The notes beneath the pieces were generated by a model. That model did not search any database. It had not been told where the DNA came from and saw only the letters and a program-made list of their open reading frames with translations. 64,000 bases of DNA from Wenyingzhuangia heitensis (GTDB taxonomy: Bacteria; Bacteroidota; Bacteroidia; Flavobacteriales; Flavobacteriaceae), in the NCBI RefSeq assembly GCF_011762155.1, contig NZ_JAASQL010000001.1:1674001-1738000 (forward strand), read 5' to 3'. Within the stretch, counting starts at the first letter, position 1. Every line of letters starts with the position of its first letter. Shown piece after piece: positions 55,665-64,000 of the stretch. The position numbers and the translations under genes were made by a program.

Positions 55665-56711
55665 CTATTTAATATTGTATTTCTTCATTATTTTTTCTTT
55701 TAAATAATGATCTATTTTTTTGGGTGGATCAAATCGATAACCAAAATAAAGGTTTAGTTTCAGTTTTTCTTCAATTAAGGTTGATGTACTTCTTTTTTGA
55801 AAATACTTATCAAATTTTTGACTTAAATTAAAGCCACCATAAAAACGACTATTATCATAACCTAAAGTAAAATAAGTTTCTGTTTGTAAAAAATTATTAT
55901 GGTTTGTACTAGTCTCTATATTGTTGTTGTTAATAGATAATTTGGTGTATTTGTAACCAGGTCCAACAGAAACTCCTGCTGATAAAAAAATAGATTTTGT
56001 AAGCACATAATTATACATGTAACCTAAATGAAGAATAAATTCTAAATTGTTAGAATTTTGTTTGCCATTATTAGCCGTAACAGTTTCTTGATTATTGATA
56101 GTGTAATATTTATAAGCAATAGAAGGAACAAAACTGCCCAAACTAAGCCTTTGTTTTTCACTTTGATTGGTTAATGATTTAAGAGAAAAATTAGGGTTTA
56201 ATGCAAAAGTAGAAACCCCAGAATACTCTCTGTAAACCATATCTGAAAATTGAATATAATCATCTTTTTTAGGATTCCAATTCTCTATAAAGTCTTGAGT
56301 GTTTTTTAAATAATATCCCTCTGTTTTTTGATATAAAAAGTAGTGATGCCAATGAGGCATAAAAATATTTAATCCAATATCTGTAGTTTTGGTTTTGCCT
56401 TTTCTACTATCAAAATTATTGATGTAATTAATAATTGGGAGGGTTATTTGAACGGATATAAATTGATAATTCAATCCGATTTTAGGAATTTGTTTAGACT
56501 GTGGAGATAAAGTATATTCTGTATTAGGAGATGTAATGGTAAAACTTTTGGCATTATTACTACTACTTAATTTGATGGCAAAATATTCTTTAAATGTTTT
56601 AATGTATAGACTGTCTTTGTTTCTTTTTTGTGCGTGTACAAAAGAAATAAAGAATAAAAGAAGGTATAAAATGTATCTGTTTAGTTTCAATAAAACAATT
56701 TTTATTTGCAA
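55665..56711 (-). CDS. DUF4421-like outer-membrane beta-barrel protein
   Basis: Exported protein of 348 residues with a signal peptide ending FVHAQ. The rest alternates hydrophobic and polar residues in many strands with aromatic girdles, e.g. IGLNYQFISVQITLP, KTTDIGLNIFMPHWHHYF, FSLKSLTNQSE and FYGGFNLSQKF, and ends in a strand-like YFGYRFDPP. This is typical of a small outer-membrane barrel; it resembles DUF4421, but the family call is tentative. It lies 16 bases downstream of modA and could be part of the same unit. Confidence 0.65.
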   Translation of the reverse strand: MQIKIVLLKLNRYILYLLLFFISFVHAQKRNKDSLYIKTFKEYFAIKLSSSNNAKSFTITSPNTEYTLSPQSKQIPKIGLNYQFISVQITLPIINYINNFDSRKGKTKTTDIGLNIFMPHWHHYFLYQKTEGYYLKNTQDFIENWNPKKDDYIQFSDMVYREYSGVSTFALNPNFSLKSLTNQSEKQRLSLGSFVPSIAYKYYTINNQETVTANNGKQNSNNLEFILHLGYMYNYVLTKSIFLSAGVSVGPGYKYTKLSINNNNIETSTNHNNFLQTETYFTLGYDNSRFYGGFNLSQKFDKYFQKRSTSTLIEEKLKLNLYFGYRFDPPKKIDHYLKEKIMKKYNIK

Positions 56712-56727
56712 AAATACAAATTGACTT

Positions 56728-57483
56728 TTAATAAGTCTGAGTAGTATAACCGTGTTTTTTTAAAATTTGTTGTGCTTTTTTAGAAAACATAAAATTATAA
56801 AAGGATAAGGAATTTTTTAATTGATTATCGTTTTGTTTGATAATTACAATTCCTTGTTGCATTGGAGTATAATCATTGTTAGAGATTTGGAACCAAGAGT
56901 TCTTAGAATTGGTGTTTTTTTGATAAATAACAGATTTACTAGTAAAACCAATTTGAGTTGCTTTGGTACTAATAAACTGATTTACTTGTGATATGCTTTC
57001 TCCAAAAACCAATTTATCTTTTAGAACCGAGTATAAATTGTGTTTTTTTAAGACTTCTATAGCAGCAGTTCCATAAGGAGCTGTTTTAGGGTTTGCAATA
57101 GCTATGTTTTTTATTTTATTACTAGTTAAACTATTTAGATTGGGTTGTAAACTGTCTCTAGTTGTCCAAATAATTAAAGTACCTAGAGCATATACTTTAG
57201 GTTTGTTTAACGTTAAACTATCTTTATGTAAAGAGCTAGGGAATTTCATGTCTGCAGATAAAAAAACATGATAAGGAGCACCTTGTTGTATTTGAGCTGT
57301 TAATTTACCAGAAGAGGCTATAATAAAGTTAGGCAAAATACCAGATTGTTTGGTAAATGCTACACCAATTTCTTTGATAGCATATTGCATATTTGCAGCA
57401 ACTGCTATGTTTAGTTTTTGATGTTTGGGGCTTTGACAAGCAACACAAATAAAAAGTGAGAATATGATGTAGAAAAACCTCAT
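56728..57483 (-). CDS. modA: ModA-like molybdate/tungstate-binding lipoprotein
   Basis: Periplasmic-type binding protein of 251 residues with a lipobox ending VAC (C16). LNIAVAANMQYAIKEIGVAF opens the mature part, and the oxyanion-binding serines are in IIASSGKLTAQIQQGAPYHVF and GFTSKSV. The segment IANPKTAPYGTAAIEVL is also typical for ModA. It starts one base after the Alginate_exp gene ends. No ModB permease or ModC ATPase lies in the window, so the pair either works with a distant transporter or has another use. Confidence 0.85.
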   Translation of the reverse strand: MRFFYIIFSLFICVACQSPKHQKLNIAVAANMQYAIKEIGVAFTKQSGILPNFIIASSGKLTAQIQQGAPYHVFLSADMKFPSSLHKDSLTLNKPKVYALGTLIIWTTRDSLQPNLNSLTSNKIKNIAIANPKTAPYGTAAIEVLKKHNLYSVLKDKLVFGESISQVNQFISTKATQIGFTSKSVIYQKNTNSKNSWFQISNNDYTPMQQGIVIIKQNDNQLKNSLSFYNFMFSKKAQQILKKHGYTTQTY

Positions 57484-57484
57484 T

Positions 57485-58801
57485 TTAGTTACGAATGTTT
57501 AATAGGTTTGGGGTCCAGCTAATAGCTAAGTAAGTAAATTGAGCAATTTTATTAGTGTCTCCATCTTTACCGGTATCAATAGCAGAAATACTATTAGTTG
57601 GAATTAAGAATAAATGAGAAAATTCAATTTTAGTATACTTATTGGGTTTGTAAAAAAATCTAAAATCGTTTTCCCAAGCGTAAAATCTATCTAGTTTTTG
57701 GGTTGTCGTATTCACTGTTTTTGTTAGTTGTGTTTGTGAACCTAACAAATGACTTTGCCAGTTTAAACTAAACTTAGGAAAAAAGGTAAAATCTTGCATA
57801 ATATATGGATTTATAATTCCCTCATGTTCATTAGTTCTTACTGTTTTTTGAGTGTAATCCATTCCACCATTATGTCTGTGAAATGCTCCGTACTGTGCCA
57901 AGAAAGAAGTAGATTTTTGGTCTGTTTTATCCTTATCACCACTAAATATTTGAGCACCAAACTTAACACTATATTTATCGCTTTTTTTCCATGTAAGCTC
58001 TGGTTCTATATAGTATGCACTATGCTGTTTACCATTTTCAATTTTCCCCCATTGATAATAGCTAGCTAGTGTATATGTTAATTTATTTTTTTGATACGTA
58101 ACTCTCCCTCCGTTGGTAGATTTCCAATAACCTTTGATATTATTTGTACTAGGGTCTGTGTATTCATCAGCAATATTAATAGCTGTTAAAGTAAGATTTT
58201 TATTGGCTTTGTATTTTATAAAGTTTGCAGCCATTGCTCTATAAATATCCCAATCAACATCATAAGAAATATCAGTTTCACTTGCTTGGTTTTGATTGTA
58301 TGCTCCAATTAAGTCTACATTTAGTTTTTCTTTTTTGTAAATAAACCGAACGGCATCATGTTGACCACCAGCTTGTCTCCAGTTATTTTCTGCAAATAGT
58401 CTTTGATTATCATACATTATTCTTTGCCTACCTACACGAACAGATAAGTTATGGGTAATACTAGGTTCTACATAAAATTCATAAAACTGTGCTTTTCCGG
58501 TATCGTCTCTAGGGTCTGTATCTCCCCAAACTCTTATATCTTGTAAGGTTGTGTGAAATAAAAATTTTTCGTTTTTAAAATCAATATTAATTCTAGCTCT
58601 GTGAGATATAAAAAAAGCGGCATCAGAATCTTGTTCGGGTAAACTTCTGTATCCTTTACGATATTCTGCTCTAGGTCTATATTCTAAACTCATATTAAAT
58701 TCTGAGTTTTGAGTATTAAAAAAAGTGTTGTTACTCTGAGAAAAAGAGCAATAGGTAATAACTAAAAATAGTTTAAAAATATTTTTTTTTGTAATAAACA
58801 T
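57485..58801 (-). CDS. Alginate_exp-family outer-membrane porin
   Basis: Predicted outer-membrane barrel of 438 residues with a signal peptide ending YCSFSQ. FNMSLEYRPRAEYRKGYRSL at the start, RARINIDFKNEKFLFHTTLQDIRVWGD and VGRQRIMYDNQRLFAENNWR match the alginate-export (AlgE-like) domain, and the chain ends in strands to the C terminus. Although named after alginate, the family includes porins for many anions and sugars. Its tight linkage to modA suggests that it may pass molybdate or tungstate through the outer membrane. The start codon is preceded by an inverted repeat. Confidence 0.85.
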   Translation of the reverse strand: MFITKKNIFKLFLVITYCSFSQSNNTFFNTQNSEFNMSLEYRPRAEYRKGYRSLPEQDSDAAFFISHRARINIDFKNEKFLFHTTLQDIRVWGDTDPRDDTGKAQFYEFYVEPSITHNLSVRVGRQRIMYDNQRLFAENNWRQAGGQHDAVRFIYKKEKLNVDLIGAYNQNQASETDISYDVDWDIYRAMAANFIKYKANKNLTLTAINIADEYTDPSTNNIKGYWKSTNGGRVTYQKNKLTYTLASYYQWGKIENGKQHSAYYIEPELTWKKSDKYSVKFGAQIFSGDKDKTDQKSTSFLAQYGAFHRHNGGMDYTQKTVRTNEHEGIINPYIMQDFTFFPKFSLNWQSHLLGSQTQLTKTVNTTTQKLDRFYAWENDFRFFYKPNKYTKIEFSHLFLIPTNSISAIDTGKDGDTNKIAQFTYLAISWTPNLLNIRN

Positions 58802-58838
58802 TTAGGTTTGAAATCTAGTTAATAATTTACAAACCTAA
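58802..58838 (-). promoter_or_regulatory. Inverted repeat and -7 box upstream of the porin-modA unit
   Basis: Perfect 9-base arms TTAGGTTTG and CAAACCTAA (58802-58810 and 58830-58838) are separated by 19 bases and touch the porin start codon. On the minus strand the upstream arm contains TAGGTTTG, a consensus -7 box (58830-58837). A regulator bound here would cover the promoter. The sequence does not resemble the known E. coli ModE site. No -33 TTG was found. Confidence 0.45.
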
Positions 58839-58920
58839 GCAAAATCTAAATAATTAACACCTTTTAAAAGAACAGTCTATTTTGTATTGTTTATAGAAGG
58901 TTTTAGAAAATTTAGTATGG

Positions 58921-59910
58921 TTATTTGTTTTCTAACTTCCATGTTCTTACCCAGTCATATTTTGTGGTTAAATCATCAAAAGAACCTGTTTCAAAAATAC
59001 TTCCGTCAGGATCTAGAGGATTCCAATCATAAGTTTCTATAGCCATTGTTATATATCCTTCTATGTCAAAATCTGTAGTAGGAGTAATGGAGTATACGTA
59101 TGTTCCATCTAGATAAAATAAAATTTCTGTAGGAGATTTCCACCAGCAACCGTAAACAAAAAATCTACTATTGTTTTGTTCTGTTAAATTAATTTTACCG
59201 GATTTTCTAGTTTCTTGACCAATATCACAACTACGATTATGTCTAATAGCATTTGAGTGGTATATTTTATCCCAATGGCTAGCCCACGAATCTGTGTTTT
59301 TATGAGTACGTCCTACACATTCTTGTATGTCTAATTCTAGTTTTCTTATGTGGCCGTTGTTACAGTTTTGTTTAAAAGCAATCCAAAAAGTTGAAGACAT
59401 TATTGTTTTGTTGGCTTTCATTCTACATTCGTAATACAGACCTTGTTTAGCAGTTGCTTTAGATCTAATAATTGCTCCACCGTGTGTCCAATTTGTGTTT
59501 TTTACATTTTTTGGAGTTTTATATTTTAAAGTGGTCACATTCAAATTTCCATCACTCACACTTACATTTTCAGATTCAAACAAAGCAGGTGGCCTACCGT
59601 ACCATCCAAAACCATCTGTAGCGGGGTTCCTGTGCCATTTATCATCATCAAAAGTTGTGGTGTTAAATTCATCAGATAGATTTTCTACTTTTACCCACTT
59701 TTTTTGATTAGATATTGGGTTTTGATTTGTTAAGAAATAAGGCTCATCAGAGGGAGATGTTGTATCTTCTTCTTTATCCGTTTCCTGTTCTTTGGTATTG
59801 TTTGTTGGTGGAATAAAATTTGAGTTGCTATTTTCTTTATTACATGCTGTAATTAGTAAATAAGAAAGGAATAGTGGATATTTTAAGTATTGTAAGATGA
59901 ATAAAAGCAT
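58921..59910 (-). CDS. GH16 endo-galactanase-like lipoprotein (agarase/porphyranase type)
   Basis: Predicted surface lipoprotein of 329 residues with lipobox ITAC (C23), followed by an acidic linker of about 35 residues rich in Thr, Glu and Asp. The jelly-roll catalytic domain (about 70-329) opens with LSDEFNTTTFDDDKW and has the GH16 active-site motif ELDIQE: nucleophile E192, D194 and acid/base E197. GFGWYGRPPALFESENVSVS and THGGAIIRSKA recall red-algal beta-agarases and beta-porphyranases rather than laminarinases. The precise subfamily is uncertain. It lies 26 kb from the GH86 locus and may feed it. The start codon is inside a 23-bp hairpin stem. Confidence 0.82.
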   Translation of the reverse strand: MLLFILQYLKYPLFLSYLLITACNKENSNSNFIPPTNNTKEQETDKEEDTTSPSDEPYFLTNQNPISNQKKWVKVENLSDEFNTTTFDDDKWHRNPATDGFGWYGRPPALFESENVSVSDGNLNVTTLKYKTPKNVKNTNWTHGGAIIRSKATAKQGLYYECRMKANKTIMSSTFWIAFKQNCNNGHIRKLELDIQECVGRTHKNTDSWASHWDKIYHSNAIRHNRSCDIGQETRKSGKINLTEQNNSRFFVYGCWWKSPTEILFYLDGTYVYSITPTTDFDIEGYITMAIETYDWNPLDPDGSIFETGSFDDLTTKYDWVRTWKLENK

Positions 59911-59957
59911 ATTTACTATTTAATTATAATTACAAATTAAATAGTAAATATGCTTTT
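59903..59957 (-). repeat. 23-bp perfect inverted repeat covering the GH16 start codon
   Basis: Arms 59903-59925 and 59935-59957 are perfect reverse complements with a 9-base loop. On the minus strand the hairpin begins 53 bases after the stop codon of the kinase gene and ends in CTTTTATT, so it can serve as its terminator. The GH16 start codon (59908-59910) is within the 3' arm. Confidence 0.75.
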
Positions 59958-60009
59958 TAAGGGTAACAAAGAATTTATTTAACAAGACATTGGTTGAATA
60001 TTATGTTTT

Positions 60010-63000
60010 TTACAACCAAGTTCTTATTTTTTCTAATAATTCTGCTCTAATAATAGGTTTTGTTACATAATCTACAGCTCCTAGTTGTAAAGCTCTTTCT
60101 TTTTCTTCGGCTCTTACAAAGGCAGATTGAACAATAATTTTAGTATTAGGATAATTCTTTAAAATTTCTTGCATGGCATCAAAACCGTTAAGAATAGGCA
60201 TTCTAATATCCATTAGAATTATGTCAATTTTATCATGTTGTTCGTTATAAATTTCGACAGCTTCTGCTCCGTTTTCTGCAAATATTAAATTGATATCGAT
60301 GTTTTTAAATACTTGTTGAAAGAATATTCTAATTAATTTTTCGTCTTCAGCAATTAATATTGTTTTGCCTAATAATACATTGTTGTTGTCCACTTTAGGT
60401 TTTTCTATAATTTCTTTTTTAGGAATTAAAATTGTTTCTGATGGTTTTAAAGGGATTTGGATGGTAAACTCTGTTCCTACACCTAAAGCTGATGTAAAAG
60501 AAATATCTCCTCCTAATAAATCAATAATACCTTTACAAATGGTTAAACCAAGCCCTGTACCTCCATATTTAGCATTGTCTTGATAATTAACTTGTTTAAA
60601 GCGTTCAAAAATTTCATTGTATTTATGAACAGGGATCCCTATTCCTTCATCTTTTACAAAAAGATTAAGATTGTTTTCTATTAGATTAAAACCAAAAGTA
60701 ATTATTCCTTTTTCTGAAAACTTTAAAGAGTTGTTTAGCAAGTTAATTATGACTTGTTTAATTCTTAATTTGTCTGTTGTAATTTGAATATGGTTGTATT
60801 CTTTGGGAACAATTAATTTAAACTCAATATTGTTCTTGTTCTTATTTAATTTAATTTGATTAACGGTTTGTAATATTTCATTTAATAGCTTAGGTAGGTT
60901 AAAAATTTCGTTAATTATTTTTAATTCACCAGATTCTATTTTAGCAATATCAATAATATCGTCTATAAGGTTTAGCAACTGTTTAGAGTTGTTATCTATA
61001 ATTTTTAAGAAATTGGTTTTGTCTTTATCATTGATGTTTTTTTCTTTTAACAATTCAGAAAAACCAATTACAGCATTCATAGGAGTTCTAATTTCGTGAC
61101 TCATATTTGCAACAAAATGATTTTTTTGTGAATTGGCATTTTCTGCTGTTTTTTTAGCTAAAATTAATTCCTCTTCAATTACTTTTCTTTCGCTAATGTC
61201 TTGAGCAGCTCCTCTAAGTTTTACAATTTTACCTGATTCATCTTTTACAGCTTCTCCAATAGCCCACATCCAACCTTCGGTGCCATCTTTTCTAATTGTT
61301 TTTAGTTCTAACTCATAAGGGATACCTGTTTCTATGGTTTTGTTTAAAGATTCTGTAAGTGTATCCCAACTTTCTTTTATAAATAATTTTTGATGTTCAG
61401 GATAAGGAGGTACTGGTTTATTAAAGTCAAATCCATACATTTTGTAGAGTTCTTTACTCCATAATACTTCGTTGGTTTTTATATCTAAAGACCAACTACC
61501 TACGTGTGTTATTTCTTGAATTTTTTGTAATTCTTCTTTGTTGTTCTGTAATTCTTGTTCTTTTTTCTTTATTTCTGTAATGTCTGCAAAAGTAGCTGCA
61601 AATTCACCTTTTTTAGGAGAAAATACGTGAACTATATAATATCTGTCAAAATCTACAGAATAATTTTCAATAAACTGTTCTTTACCCGTTATAGCTGTGT
61701 CTCCGTACATTTCAATCCAATTAGCAGGATCGTTTTTAATATTTGGTAAAATAGTACTTACGTTTTTACCTATTACATCTATCGCTTTTAGGCCTGTTTG
61801 TTTTTCAAAAGCAGGGTTTACATTTAAATATTCCCAATCTATTGGTTTTCCATTTTCATTGGTTACAATTCGGGCATGTATAAAACCTTCGTTTAGATTT
61901 TCAAATAGATTCTTGTAACGTTTTTCTGTTATGGCTAGTTGTTCTTCTGTTTTTCTTAATTGATTGATGTCTATGATAGTAATTACAACACCTTCTATTT
62001 TTTTATCAGTAGTAATAAAAGGAAGAATACGTTTTAGAAAAATGTTACCATCTAGGTCTACAATTTCTTTTTCTATGGTAATTAATTTGTCTAAGACTTC
62101 TTTAGAATCGTTAATGATAGCAAGTTTGGTGTCTTCTCCAAAATTAGAGGTAAAGCTAGTAATAGATCTACCAATATCTGTATCTTGTAGGTTAAAGTGC
62201 TTTTTTAGGGAAGGAGTAAACTTTCTAATGTCTAAACTTGTGTCTAAAAATAGAGTGGCTATATTGGTACTGTTTAAAAAGTTGGTAATATCGTTGTTAA
62301 GGTATTCTAACTCTTTATTTTTTTCTTGTAATTCTGAATTTACAGTATATAATTCTTCGTTTACAGATTGTAATTCTTCATTGGTACTTTGTAGTTCTTC
62401 GTTAGAAGCCATTAATTCTTCATTACTGGATTGTAATTCTTCATTGCTGGTTTCTAGTTCTTCAACTACATTTTGAAGCTCTGAACGTGTTGCTTTTAAT
62501 TCAATTTCTAATTCTTCATAATGTTGTTTAGAAATTTCTTCAATAGGAAAATCACTAATAATAATAGTGTTTTCTTCGTCTTGAGATTCTTTACTAAATT
62601 CAAGAATATAGGTTTCTTTTAAATCGGTATTGTTTTTAGATTTATGTATTGTTAAGTCAAAGGTGTAAGTTTTATCATCTTTTTTATTAACAATGTTTTT
62701 TATGGTAATATCTTTTCCCTCTTTTTCTACTTTTTGAACGCTACTTCTTATAATAGCAGCCAAGTCTGGCTTAACAATTTTTAGTAAATTGTTTTGAAAC
62801 AATCCTTCTGCATGACTTAATTTAGTACCCGCTTCACCTATTATAAATAAAATATTAAAATGACTATCTATAAAAATAGAATCAGGACTGTGTTTTTTAC
62901 TTAGGTATTTGTGATATGCCGATTCTGTATTTTCTTTAGGCTTGTAATCTGTTAAGTAAGAAGTTTTTCTTAAAGGGCTACTATGGTAATTAAAGGTATT

Positions 63001-64000
63001 AACCTCGTTGGTTTGATTGGTTTCAATATATCTAAATTTTTCATCGGATATATTTTTATAGACTTTCCATTTGGTATCAATAACATCGTAACATTTAGAT
63101 ATTTCTCCCAAAGACTCACTATTTCCTAAAAATAAATACCCATTTTTATTTAATGCAAACTGAAAGTTATACATAATCTTTTTCTGAGCATTATTAGTTA
63201 TGTATATTAACAGGTTTCTACAAGAAATAAGATCCATTTTAATAAATGGAGGATCACTTAATATATTATGGTTTGAGAAAACTATTTTTTCTCTTAAGTT
63301 TTTAATAACACTTATGTTATCACCAGATTTTATAAAGTATTTTTCTAAATATTTTTTTTCAATTTCTGTAATGGTATTTATATTAAAATAGCCAGTACTA
63401 GCTATAGATAAAGCATCGTTGTCTATATCTGTAGCAAATATTTTAAAATCTAATTGAAGTTTGTTTTGAGTAATATAATCATCAAAAAGCATAGCCAAAG
63501 AGTAAACCTCTTCTCCTGTAGAACAGCCTGCGGTCCAAACCCTAATGGTATCTAAAGGTTTTTTTGTGGCACATATGTTAGGTATTACTTTATGCTTTAT
63601 AACATTAAAAGCTTCTTCATCTCTAAAAAAACGAGTAACACCAATTAAAAAATCTTGTTTTAAAGCTGATTTTTCGGTATTAGATTTACGCAAGAATTTT
63701 AAGTAATCAATAATTTTTTCAATATTATTAATGTTCATTCTTTTCTCAATTCTTCTTACAATAGTGTTCTTTTTGTAGTTTTTAAAATTGATATTGGTAT
63801 GCTTGTAAATTTCATCTAAAATAGAAAATAGCAACTCTTCATTACTTTTAGCAATCAACTCCTCATCTAAGGATGTAAATTTATTATTAAAAGGTATTTT
63901 TTTTATAACGGTTGCAATTCCTTCGGGGTCTAAAACATAATCGACTAATTTTGTTTTAATTGCAGAGTTAGGCATCCCATCAAACTGAGAGGAAATAGGA
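60010..64000 (-). CDS. CheB-CheR-PAS-histidine kinase-receiver chimera, 5' end cut by window
   Basis: Large cytoplasmic signalling protein; at least 1329 residues are in the window. The frame is open to the right edge, and the residues just before the Met at 63975 (SSQFDGMPNSAI) fit the end of a CheB methylesterase domain, so this Met is internal. Numbering from it: CheR methyltransferase at about 40-290 (SAM site WTAGCSTGEEVYSLA); a coiled coil at about 478-555 with ELQSSNEELMASNEE-type heptads; three PAS-like parts at about 555-930; HisKA with H960 in NMSHEIRTPMN; HATPase_c; and a receiver with D1256 in LMDIRMP. No classical chemotaxis genes lie nearby. It probably senses a small signal through PAS and phosphorelays to a partner elsewhere. 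Confidence 0.9.
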   Translation of the reverse strand, partial: PISSQFDGMPNSAIKTKLVDYVLDPEGIATVIKKIPFNNKFTSLDEELIAKSNEELLFSILDEIYKHTNINFKNYKKNTIVRRIEKRMNINNIEKIIDYLKFLRKSNTEKSALKQDFLIGVTRFFRDEEAFNVIKHKVIPNICATKKPLDTIRVWTAGCSTGEEVYSLAMLFDDYITQNKLQLDFKIFATDIDNDALSIASTGYFNINTITEIEKKYLEKYFIKSGDNISVIKNLREKIVFSNHNILSDPPFIKMDLISCRNLLIYITNNAQKKIMYNFQFALNKNGYLFLGNSESLGEISKCYDVIDTKWKVYKNISDEKFRYIETNQTNEVNTFNYHSSPLRKTSYLTDYKPKENTESAYHKYLSKKHSPDSIFIDSHFNILFIIGEAGTKLSHAEGLFQNNLLKIVKPDLAAIIRSSVQKVEKEGKDITIKNIVNKKDDKTYTFDLTIHKSKNNTDLKETYILEFSKESQDEENTIIISDFPIEEISKQHYEELEIELKATRSELQNVVEELETSNEELQSSNEELMASNEELQSTNEELQSVNEELYTVNSELQEKNKELEYLNNDITNFLNSTNIATLFLDTSLDIRKFTPSLKKHFNLQDTDIGRSITSFTSNFGEDTKLAIINDSKEVLDKLITIEKEIVDLDGNIFLKRILPFITTDKKIEGVVITIIDINQLRKTEEQLAITEKRYKNLFENLNEGFIHARIVTNENGKPIDWEYLNVNPAFEKQTGLKAIDVIGKNVSTILPNIKNDPANWIEMYGDTAITGKEQFIENYSVDFDRYYIVHVFSPKKGEFAATFADITEIKKKEQELQNNKEELQKIQEITHVGSWSLDIKTNEVLWSKELYKMYGFDFNKPVPPYPEHQKLFIKESWDTLTESLNKTIETGIPYELELKTIRKDGTEGWMWAIGEAVKDESGKIVKLRGAAQDISERKVIEEELILAKKTAENANSQKNHFVANMSHEIRTPMNAVIGFSELLKEKNINDKDKTNFLKIIDNNSKQLLNLIDDIIDIAKIESGELKIINEIFNLPKLLNEILQTVNQIKLNKNKNNIEFKLIVPKEYNHIQITTDKLRIKQVIINLLNNSLKFSEKGIITFGFNLIENNLNLFVKDEGIGIPVHKYNEIFERFKQVNYQDNAKYGGTGLGLTICKGIIDLLGGDISFTSALGVGTEFTIQIPLKPSETILIPKKEIIEKPKVDNNNVLLGKTILIAEDEKLIRIFFQQVFKNIDINLIFAENGAEAVEIYNEQHDKIDIILMDIRMPILNGFDAMQEILKNYPNTKIIVQSAFVRAEEKERALQLGAVDYVTKPIIRAELLEKIRTWL

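Noticed and set aside
57485-58801. Alginate secretion system
   Set aside because: No alginate polymerase or modification genes are present; the family name is broader than alginate export.
62300-62520. DNA repeat array in the kinase gene
   Set aside because: The repeated pattern is the codon trace of a Glu/Asn/Ser-rich coiled coil, not a non-coding repeat or CRISPR.

Overview
The window is AT-rich bacterial chromosome, almost certainly from a marine member of the Flavobacteriaceae (Bacteroidota). The signs are TAnnTTTG-type -7 promoter boxes with weak Shine-Dalgarno sites, a bacillithiol gene (bshA), a CcsB-CcsA fusion, a monomeric isocitrate dehydrogenase, the Bacteroidota form of RNA polymerase omega, a hybrid two-component system (HTCS), and enzymes for red-algal galactans. 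Naming a genus would be a guess.

Layout. 1-4.9 kb: the end of an MtfA-type metallopeptidase, then a small redox/sulfur group (CoA-disulfide reductase with rhodanese domain, TetR regulator, DsrE-like protein, FMN split-barrel protein, SnoaL-like protein). 5-15 kb: tRNA-Phe, bshA, cytochrome c assembly, a geranylgeranyl-reductase-like flavoprotein, icd and rplS. 15.1-32.6 kb: a co-directional polysaccharide utilization locus with an HTCS regulator, two GH86 enzymes around a sulfatase, a sugar-porter MFS transporter, an exported TIM-barrel isomerase-like protein, GH117, a large Asp-box/Big2 protein and an SDR. 32.6-47 kb: trmD, prmC, ribD, dnaA, mltG, dapF and neighbours, then a Gfo/Idh/MocA oxidoreductase with a double DUF1080 lipoprotein. 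47-55.6 kb: an HtrA protease and the chain dapA-bamD-rpoZ-coaBC-DUF4835-recN-fabI. 55.7-64 kb: a DUF4421 protein, ModA with an Alginate_exp porin, a GH16 lipoprotein, and a CheB-CheR-PAS-histidine kinase-receiver chimera that runs off the right edge.

How it fits together. The locus looks built to cut agar- or porphyran-type galactan outside the cytoplasm (GH86 twice, sulfatase), import small products through the MFS carrier, and finish them inside with a signal-less GH117. It has no SusC/SusD pair. It sits exactly between trmD and rplS, genes normally adjacent, and its last stop codon abuts the trmD stop codon, so it looks like an insertion into a housekeeping operon. The best candidates for undescribed biology are this SusCD-less locus with its cytoplasmic-looking GH117, the 938-residue Asp-box protein, the SDR lacking its catalytic serine, and two regulatory structures: the hairpin before the first GH86 and the hairpin holding the GH16 start codon.

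All family calls were made by reading the sequence; no database search was run. I saw no rRNA, CRISPR array, insertion sequence or phage module. The only gene-free stretch over 300 bases (4948-5272) holds a terminator, tRNA-Phe and the bshA promoter.
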